From: Streptomyces rimosus subsp. rimosus
GTDB lineage: Bacteria; Actinomycetota; Actinomycetes; Streptomycetales; Streptomycetaceae
NCBI RefSeq assembly: GCF_000720725.1
Contig: NZ_JOCQ01000034.1
Coordinates: 1-64,000, forward strand
Length of the DNA stretch: 64,000 bases
Direction of reading: 5' to 3'
A program made the translations under genes and the position numbers. Below the pieces are notes generated by a model that saw only the letters and a program-made list of their open reading frames with translations, was not told the DNA's origin and searched no databases. Positions within the stretch are counted from its first letter, which is position 1. Each line of letters starts with the position of its first letter. Shown piece by piece: positions 58,485 through 64,000 of the stretch.

Positions 58485-59468
58485 GTGACCACTTCGACCA
58501 CCGCCCGGGTGCTCGCCCTGCTGGAGATCCTTCAGGGCGGCGGCATCCGTACCGTTCCCGACCTGGCCGCCCGCCTCGGCGTGGACGAACGCACGGTCCG
58601 CCGCTACGTCGGCCACCTGCTGGATCTGGACATCCCCGTCGACGCGGTGCGGGGACGCCACGGCGGCTACCGGCTCGCCCCCGGCTACCGGATGCCCCCG
58701 CTGATGCTCACCGACGAGGAGGCCCTGGCCGTCCTGCTGGGCCTGCTCGCGGGGCAGCGCGGCGGGCCGGGTGCCGCCTCCGCGGCGGCCGGTGAGAGCG
58801 CCGCGGCGAAGGTGCGGCGGGTACTGCCGGTGGCCTTGCGGCGGCGGCTGGAAGCGCTGCTGGAGACGGCCGACTTCACCGAGCGGCCCCGGCCCGCCGC
58901 TCCGCCGGAGGCGGCGGTGCTGCTCGAACTCGCCGAGGCCGTACGACGGCGGCGGCCGGTGGAGTTCGCGTACACCGACCGCAAGGGCAGCGGCAGCGCC
59001 CGTACGGTCCTGCCGTACGGTCTCGTGGCGCACTCCGGACGGTGGTACCTGACCGCGGCGAACCGGGACGGCGGGGAGATGCGGATCTTCCGGCTGGACC
59101 GGATCGCCCTGGTCCGCGTGCTGTCCGGTTCGTTCGATGTCCCGGACGGTTTCGACCCGGCGGCGACCGTCCTCGACCACCTCGCCCGTACGCCATGGAC
59201 CCACGACGTGTCGCTGCGCGTCCGCGGCAGCGTCGAGCAGATCCGCGAACGCCTCCCGGCCGGGATCGCCGCCCTGTCCGATGACGGGGCCGAATGGGTC
59301 AGCGTCCGCATCCGGGCCGAGCGGCTGGACTGGATTCCGCCCGTACTGGCCGCGCTGGACCACCCGTTCGTCATCGAGCGCCCGGCCGCCCTGCGCGACC
59401 TCGTACGCGAGCTGGCCCGCCGCCTGGGCTCGTACGCGGACGCCGAAGCCGACGAGCGGCCCTCCTGA
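58485..59468 (+). CDS. YafY-type regulator: HTH_11 plus WYL domain
   Basis: 327 aa, GTG start. HTH: RVLALLEILQGGGIRTV and DERTVRRYVGHLLDLDIPV; WYL: RRPVEFAYTDRKGSGS, GLVAHSGRWYLTAANRDG and MRIFRLDRI; WCX C-terminus. Same layout as the regulator at 10.8 kb but without its repeat insertion. Probable autoregulator and regulator of the VOC gene. Ends 5 nt from the convergent TetR gene. Confidence 0.9.
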   Translation: MTTSTTARVLALLEILQGGGIRTVPDLAARLGVDERTVRRYVGHLLDLDIPVDAVRGRHGGYRLAPGYRMPPLMLTDEEALAVLLGLLAGQRGGPGAASAAAGESAAAKVRRVLPVALRRRLEALLETADFTERPRPAAPPEAAVLLELAEAVRRRRPVEFAYTDRKGSGSARTVLPYGLVAHSGRWYLTAANRDGGEMRIFRLDRIALVRVLSGSFDVPDGFDPAATVLDHLARTPWTHDVSLRVRGSVEQIRERLPAGIAALSDDGAEWVSVRIRAERLDWIPPVLAALDHPFVIERPAALRDLVRELARRLGSYADAEADERPS

Positions 59469-59473
59469 CCCCG

Positions 59474-60100
59474 TCATCCCCCGTTCAGCACGGTGTCCAG
59501 GATGTGCGCCCACTGCGTCACCACGCGGTCGCGACGGGGCTTGTCCTCCGTGAGGAGGGTGGCCAGGCCGAGGCCGCGGGACATGTCGAGGAGACCCTGT
59601 ACGGTCTCGCGGACGCCGGGGACCGACTCGTCGGCGCCCAGCAGGCCGACCGCCGTACGGTGCGCCTCGCGGCCGACGCGGGCCTCCAGGGCGGTGACCC
59701 GGTCCCGCAGCGGTTCCTCGTCGGATGCCGCCACCCACAGGTGGAGGGCGGCGCGGAACAGGGGGCCCGTATAGAGGCCGACGATCTCCTCGACGACGAT
59801 ACGGGTGCGTGCCGACGATCCGGTGGGCGGCAGGTCGTTCGCCACCGCCTTCAGCGCGCTCTGGCGCATTTCCGCGACGTGCTCGACGGCGGCCGTGAAC
59901 AGGTCCTCACGCGTACGGAAATGGTGCTGGGCGGCCCCCCGCGAGACGCCCGCGCGCTCCGCGACGACGGAGACCGTGCTGCCGCTCCAGCCGCGCTCGG
60001 CGAGGCAGGAGACGGCCGCTTCCAGCAGGGCGCGGCGGGTGGCGCGGCTGCGTTCCTGCTGCGGTTCCTTGGCGGCGCGGGAGGAGGTCACCGTACCCAT
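59474..60100 (-). CDS. TetR-family regulator of the acyl-CoA operon
   Basis: 208 aa from the ATG at 60100, overlapping the enoyl-CoA hydratase gene by 13 nt. HTH: RRALLEAAVSCLAERGWSGS and GVSRGAAQHHFRTREDLF, then a helical ligand domain. Last gene of the operon, so it probably regulates the degradation genes upstream, sensing an acyl-CoA or free acid. Confidence 0.88.
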   Translation of the reverse strand: MGTVTSSRAAKEPQQERSRATRRALLEAAVSCLAERGWSGSTVSVVAERAGVSRGAAQHHFRTREDLFTAAVEHVAEMRQSALKAVANDLPPTGSSARTRIVVEEIVGLYTGPLFRAALHLWVAASDEEPLRDRVTALEARVGREAHRTAVGLLGADESVPGVRETVQGLLDMSRGLGLATLLTEDKPRRDRVVTQWAHILDTVLNGG

Positions 60101-60879
60101 GACGGTTCCCGGCGCTGGAGGAAGGCGGTCATGCCCTCGCGGGCCTCGTCGGAGGCGAAGAGGCGGGCCGAGGTCTCGGCGAGGGCCGCGGTGTCGCGGT
60201 CGAAGGTCCGCAGGACTTCGGCGGTGACCAGGGCCTTGGACTCCGCCAGGCCCTGCGGGGAGCCCTTGCGCAGCCCGGCCAGGACCGGTTCGAGGGCGGC
60301 GTCGGGGTCGTCGGCGGCCAGCGTCACCAGGCCGGTGCGAGCCGCTTCCGCGGCGTCGAAGCGCTCGCCGGTGAGGTAGTAGCGGGCGGCGGCCCGCGGG
60401 TCCATGCGGGGCAGCAGCGGCATGGAGATGACGGCGGGGGCCAGGCCGAGGCGGGCCTCGGTGAAGGCGAAGGTGGCGCCGGGGCCCGCCACCGACAGGT
60501 CGCAGGCGCCGAGGAGGCCGAGGCCGCCCGCGCGGACATGGCCGGTGACCTTGGCGACGACCGGCTTGGGGAGTTCGATGACCGTACGCAGCAGGCGGGC
60601 GAGGCCGAGCGGGCCGGAGGCCGCGGCAGCGGCGGGATCCGTGGCCTCCGTCAGGTCCGCGCCCGCGCAGAACGTCGTCCCGGTATGGGTGAGCAGCACG
60701 GCGCGCGTGCCGGCGGAGTCGGCCGCCGCCGCGAGCGCCGCGTGGAGCTCGCCCACCAGACGCCGGGAGAGCGCGTTGCGGTTGTGCGGGGAGTCGAGGG
60801 TGAGGACGGTGACGCCCCGGTCGTGGGCGTGCCGTACCAGCGGTCCGTCCGGGGTGGCGTCCGGTGTGGCGTCGGTCAT
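60088..60879 (-). CDS. Enoyl-CoA hydratase/isomerase family protein
   Basis: 263 aa, ATGA overlap with the CoA ligase gene. Crotonase fold: VLTLDSPHNRNALSRRL, oxyanion and acid region GTTFCAGADLTEATD, KPVVAKVTGHVRAGGLGLLG and DLSVAGPGATFAFTEARLGL. One of the two catalytic Glu residues of true hydratases is not evident, so it may be an isomerase or hydrolase variant. Confidence 0.88.
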   Translation of the reverse strand: MTDATPDATPDGPLVRHAHDRGVTVLTLDSPHNRNALSRRLVGELHAALAAAADSAGTRAVLLTHTGTTFCAGADLTEATDPAAAAASGPLGLARLLRTVIELPKPVVAKVTGHVRAGGLGLLGACDLSVAGPGATFAFTEARLGLAPAVISMPLLPRMDPRAAARYYLTGERFDAAEAARTGLVTLAADDPDAALEPVLAGLRKGSPQGLAESKALVTAEVLRTFDRDTAALAETSARLFASDEAREGMTAFLQRREPSWVR

Positions 60880-62468
60880 GAGGCCGTGGAACTCCTTTCC
60901 CTGGCGCGCAGTTCGCGCCGCAGGATCTTGCCGGTGGCGGCGCGGGGCACGATCTCCGTGAACTCCACCCGCCGTACCTTCTTGTACGGGGCGACCCGCC
61001 CGGCAACGTACGCGATGACGTCCTCCTCGGTGAGCCGGGCCCCCGCCTCGCCGCGCTGCCGTACGACGTACGCCTTGGGGATCTCGTTGCCGTCCACGTC
61101 GGTGACGCCGATCACCGCGGCGTCCGCGATGCCGTCGTGGGCGAGCAGCACCGCTTCGAGATCGGCCGGGGCGACCTGGTAGCCCTTGTATTTGATCAGC
61201 TCCTTGACGCGGTCGACGACGTGCAGCCAGCCGTCCGCGTCCACCCGCCCGATGTCGCCGGTGTGCAGCCAGCCGTCGGTGTCGATCATGGCGTCGGTCG
61301 CCGCGGGCCGGCCGAGGTAGCCCTTCATGACCTGCGGCCCGCGGATCAGGATCTCGCCGCTCTCCCCGGTGCCGAGGTCCTTGTCCGCGTCCAGGCAGCG
61401 GATGCGCATCTCGGTGCCGGGCAGCAGCTTGCCGACGGTGCCGGGCGGCGCGTCGGTGGCGCCCAGCGGTACGACGTGGGTGCCGGGCGACAGCTCGGTC
61501 ATGCCGTACGCCTGCAGGACGGGCGGGATGCCCAGGCGCCGGGCGCAGGCGTCGGCGAGCCGGGCGTCCAGCGGGGCGGCGGCGCTGACGAGGTAGTCGA
61601 GCGAGGACAGGTCGTACTGGGTGACGGCCGGGTGCTTGGCGAGGGCCAGGACGATGGGCGGGGCCACGTACACCGCGTTGATCCGGTACTTCTCGATGGT
61701 GCGCAGGAAGTGTTCGAGGTCGAAGCGGGGCAGCACGACGACGGTGGAGCCGTTGCGCAGCGGGGAGTTCATCAGGGCGGTCAGGCCGTAGATATGGAAG
61801 AAGGGCAGCACGGCCAGTACGCGGTCGCCGGGGCCGCTGCCGATCAGCCGGTTGAGCTGGGCGAGGTTGGTGGCGAGGTTGCGGTGGGTGAGCATCACGC
61901 CCTTCGGGGTGCCGGTGGTGCCGGAGGAGTACGGCAGGACGGCCACGTCCCGGGCGGGATCGACGGTGACGGCCGGTTCGGGCGCGGTGGAGGCGATCAT
62001 GTCGCGTACGGAGCGGTGCCCCACGGCGCCGTCGCAGACGAACACCTCGGTGATGCCGCCCGCCTGCTCGGCGGCGCTGCGGGCGGTCTCCAGCAGCGGG
62101 GCGGCGGTGACGATCCAGTTGGCGCCGGAGTCGCGCAGCTGCTGGGCGAACTCCCCCGACGTGGACAGGGGGTGCACGGTCGTCACGGCGGCGCCGCAGC
62201 GCGAGGCGGCGTAGAAGACGGCCGGGTAGGCGAGGGTGTTGGGGCTGTGCAGCGCGAGCACGTCACCGGGGCAGACGCCCGCGTCGGCCAGCGCCGCGGC
62301 GATCCGGCGGGTGGCGCCGTCGAGCTCGGCGTAGCTGACCGTGGTGCCGTCCTGGCCGTCGATCAGCGCGGGCAGGGCGGCGTGCGCGGTGGCCGACCGG
62401 CCCAGTACGGCTTCGTGGATCGGCAGGTCCACGGGCGCGACATCGGCGTACTGACTGTGAAAGACCAT
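60876..62468 (-). CDS. 4-coumarate/cinnamate:CoA ligase family enzyme
   Basis: 530 aa from the ATG at 62468 (GAGGGG 6 nt upstream). ANL adenylating enzyme: P-loop PYSSGTTGTPKGVMLTHRN, FFHIYGLTALMNSPLRNG, QAYGMTELSPGTHVVPL, hinge GWLHTGDIGRVDADG, and catalytic Lys in PRAATGKILRR. The N-terminus (VFHSQYADV) and overall sequence closely resemble the S. coelicolor cinnamate:CoA ligase ScCCL. It activates an aromatic or branched acid as its CoA ester for degradation by the neighbouring enzymes. Confidence 0.9.
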   Translation of the reverse strand: MVFHSQYADVAPVDLPIHEAVLGRSATAHAALPALIDGQDGTTVSYAELDGATRRIAAALADAGVCPGDVLALHSPNTLAYPAVFYAASRCGAAVTTVHPLSTSGEFAQQLRDSGANWIVTAAPLLETARSAAEQAGGITEVFVCDGAVGHRSVRDMIASTAPEPAVTVDPARDVAVLPYSSGTTGTPKGVMLTHRNLATNLAQLNRLIGSGPGDRVLAVLPFFHIYGLTALMNSPLRNGSTVVVLPRFDLEHFLRTIEKYRINAVYVAPPIVLALAKHPAVTQYDLSSLDYLVSAAAPLDARLADACARRLGIPPVLQAYGMTELSPGTHVVPLGATDAPPGTVGKLLPGTEMRIRCLDADKDLGTGESGEILIRGPQVMKGYLGRPAATDAMIDTDGWLHTGDIGRVDADGWLHVVDRVKELIKYKGYQVAPADLEAVLLAHDGIADAAVIGVTDVDGNEIPKAYVVRQRGEAGARLTEEDVIAYVAGRVAPYKKVRRVEFTEIVPRAATGKILRRELRARERSSTAS

Positions 62469-62614
62469 GGCCATCCCCTCAGCAGCGGCGCGCGCCCGGT
62501 GCCGGTACGGGCCGCGGGCGGGCGCCTGTCCGTGTGCGTGCAGCATCGCGGTTGCCGGTGCGGTTGTCAGTACGGCGACCGCGATGCCGCGCACGGCCGG
62601 ACGGACCCGGGTGC

Positions 62615-63784
62615 TCAGTACGACTTCGGAAGCCCGAGGCTCTGGTGGGAGACGTAGTTGAGGATCATCTCCCGGCTGACCGGCGCGATCCGCGCGACGC
62701 GGGCCGCGGTGATCAGTGAGGCGAGGCCGTACTCGTGGGTCAGGCCGTTGCCGCCGAGGGTGTGCACCGCCTGGTCCACGGCCCTGACCGCGGCCTCGGC
62801 CGCCGCGTACTTGGCCATGTTGGCGGCCTCGCCCGCGCCCGTGTCGTCGCCCGCGTCGTACAGGTGGGCCGCTTTCTGCATCATCAGGCGGGCGAGTTCC
62901 AGCTCGATGTGCACCTGGGCGAGGGGGTGGGCGATGGCCTGGTGGGCGCCGATGGGCGCCTTCCAGACCTGGCGGGTACGGGCGTAGTCGACGGCCCGCT
63001 CGACCGCGTACCGGCCCATGCCGAGCGCGAAGGCGGCGGTCATGATGCGCTCCGGGTTGAGCCCGGCGAAGAGCTGGAGAAGGCCCGCGTCCTCTTCGCC
63101 GACGAGTGCGTCCGCAGGCAACCGCACATCGTCCAGCGTCAGCTCGAACTGCTTCTCCGGCGCGCCCAGCTCCATGGATATCCGGCTGCGCCCGAACCCG
63201 GGGGCATCGCGCGGCACGATGAACAGGCAGGCCTTGAGCTTGCCGGTGCGGGCGTCCTCCGTACGGCCGACGATCAGCGTGGCGTCGGCGATGTCCACGC
63301 CCGAGATGAAGACCTTGCGCCCGTTGAGGACCCACTCGCCGGTGGCCGCGTCGCGGCGGGCCGTGGTGGTGATGCGGTGCGAGTTGGAGCCCGCGTCCGG
63401 TTCGGTGATGCCGAAGGCCATCTTGCGGGAGCCGTCGGCGAGGCCGGGCAGCCAGGCGCGCTTCTGTTCCTCCGTGCCGAAGCGGGCGATGACCGTGCCG
63501 CAGATGGCGGGCGAGACGACGAGCATGAGCAGCGGGCAGCCGGCCGCGCCCAGCTCCTCCAGCACGATGGAGAGTTCGGCGATGCCGCCGCCTCCGCCGC
63601 CGTACTCCTCCGGCAGGTTGACGCCCAGGTAGCCCAGCTTCGCGGCCTCCGCCCACAGCTCGTCGGTGTGCTTGCCCTCGGCGACGACGCGGGCGAAGTA
63701 CTCGCGTCCGTAGCGCTTGCCGAGCGCGGCGACGGACGCGCGCAGGGCGCGGTGTTCCTCGGTCTCGATCACGGGGGTGCTCAC
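62615..63784 (-). CDS. Acyl-CoA dehydrogenase
   Basis: 389 aa from the GTG at 63784 (GAAGGAG 5-6 nt upstream); an ATG at 63814 is in frame but lacks a site. FAD-dependent family: GYLGVNLPEEYGGGGGG, FGITEPDAGSNSHRITT, WVLNGRKVFISG, and C-terminal HTLGGNGLTHEYGLA with the catalytic Glu region. It lies 26 nt after a biotin-carboxylase-subunit gene, resembling leucine/acyclic-terpenoid or aromatic side-chain degradation clusters. Confidence 0.9.
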   Translation of the reverse strand: MSTPVIETEEHRALRASVAALGKRYGREYFARVVAEGKHTDELWAEAAKLGYLGVNLPEEYGGGGGGIAELSIVLEELGAAGCPLLMLVVSPAICGTVIARFGTEEQKRAWLPGLADGSRKMAFGITEPDAGSNSHRITTTARRDAATGEWVLNGRKVFISGVDIADATLIVGRTEDARTGKLKACLFIVPRDAPGFGRSRISMELGAPEKQFELTLDDVRLPADALVGEEDAGLLQLFAGLNPERIMTAAFALGMGRYAVERAVDYARTRQVWKAPIGAHQAIAHPLAQVHIELELARLMMQKAAHLYDAGDDTGAGEAANMAKYAAAEAAVRAVDQAVHTLGGNGLTHEYGLASLITAARVARIAPVSREMILNYVSHQSLGLPKSY

Positions 63785-63810
63785 GGGGACTCCTTCGAGG
63801 GGGAGCGCCG

Positions 63811-64000
63811 TCATGCGGTGACGACGGCCAGCGGCGTGCCCACCTCGACCTGCTGTCCGGCCTTGACGTGCAGGGCGGTCAGCGTGCCGGAGGCGGGTGC
63901 GGTGATCTTGTGTTCCATCTTCATGGCTTCGAGCCAGAGCAGCGGAGCACCGGCCTCCACCCGGTCGCCCTCGGCCAGGCCGTCCGCCACGCGTACGACG
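63811..64000 (-). CDS. Acyl-CoA carboxylase biotin-carboxylase subunit, C-terminal end (partial)
   Basis: Last 62 codons only. Biotinyl-lipoyl domain with the biotin attachment motif EAMKMEHKI and the closing GTPLAVVTA. Carboxylates acyl-CoA with bicarbonate and ATP using a beta-subunit expected outside the window. The rest of the gene runs off the right edge. Confidence 0.9.
   Translation of the reverse strand, partial: VVRVADGLAEGDRVEAGAPLLWLEAMKMEHKITAPASGTLTALHVKAGQQVEVGTPLAVVTA

Noticed and set aside
63785..63814. Upstream ATG of the acyl-CoA dehydrogenase at 63814
   Set aside because: It would overlap the stop of the carboxylase gene and lacks a ribosome site, whereas the GTG at 63784 has GAAGGAG.

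Overview
The window is a stretch of high-GC actinomycete chromosome, almost certainly Streptomyces. Coding regions have extreme third-position G/C bias, GTG starts are common, leucine TTA codons are almost absent, and the families are Streptomyces-typical: Scr1-type XRE regulator with an ATPase partner, PASTA-less Ser/Thr kinases, LAETG cell-wall protein, NsdA-like TPR regulator, DmdR-type iron repressor and cinnamate:CoA ligase. I see no rRNA, tRNA, CRISPR array, transposase or prophage genes.

Layout. 1-4.2 kb: regulators and a drug-type MFS exporter whose TetR neighbour shares an operator-like site with it. 4.2-14.4 kb: an envelope-stress theme (NarL-type response regulator with a PspC-domain kinase, DUF4232 lipoprotein, Ser/Thr kinase, PspC/LiaF-like membrane protein, DoxX protein) plus a WYL regulator diverging from a winged-helix protein. 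14.5-18.3 kb: membrane protein, class II aldolase, PPOX-fold protein and a small ORF. 17.7-20.9 kb: the most unusual locus. Two Uma2 (PD-(D/E)XK-like) genes alternate with two copies of the guaA 3' end, and guaA itself has lost about 26 codons and its reading frame exactly where the repeat begins. 20.9-21.5 kb: a putative leaderless Phe/Tyr leader peptide and perfect hairpin before a chorismate mutase. 22.1-31.4 kb: LAETG surface protein, GMC oxidoreductase, succinate-semialdehyde dehydrogenase, two more Ser/Thr kinases and a membrane protein.

31.4-45.7 kb: secreted M64 peptidase, NarL-type two-component pair, STAS protein, an ECF-like sigma factor translationally coupled to a zinc-finger anti-sigma/mycothiol-enzyme fusion carrying a TTA codon, purU, a secreted binding protein, a proline/glutamine-rich membrane protein, an NsdA-like regulator with a stack of palindromes upstream, and a prim-pol-like protein lacking part of its catalytic motif. 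45.9-49.9 kb: three-gene ABC export operon and an epimerase. 50-53.7 kb: hydrolase, an 18-bp repeat array, dmdR-type iron repressor with a long antisense reading frame (adm-like), and a SIS-domain protein preceded by a helically phased repeat. 53.7-58.4 kb: PAS/GAF protein, pdxH, citrate synthase, VOC protein. 58.5-64 kb: WYL regulator, then an acyl-CoA catabolic operon on the minus strand (biotinylated carboxylase subunit, acyl-CoA dehydrogenase, cinnamate:CoA ligase-like enzyme, enoyl-CoA hydratase, TetR).

Start codons were chosen by Shine-Dalgarno matches and family N-termini; several remain ambiguous and are marked. All functional assignments rest on reading the translated sequence and family knowledge, not on database searches.
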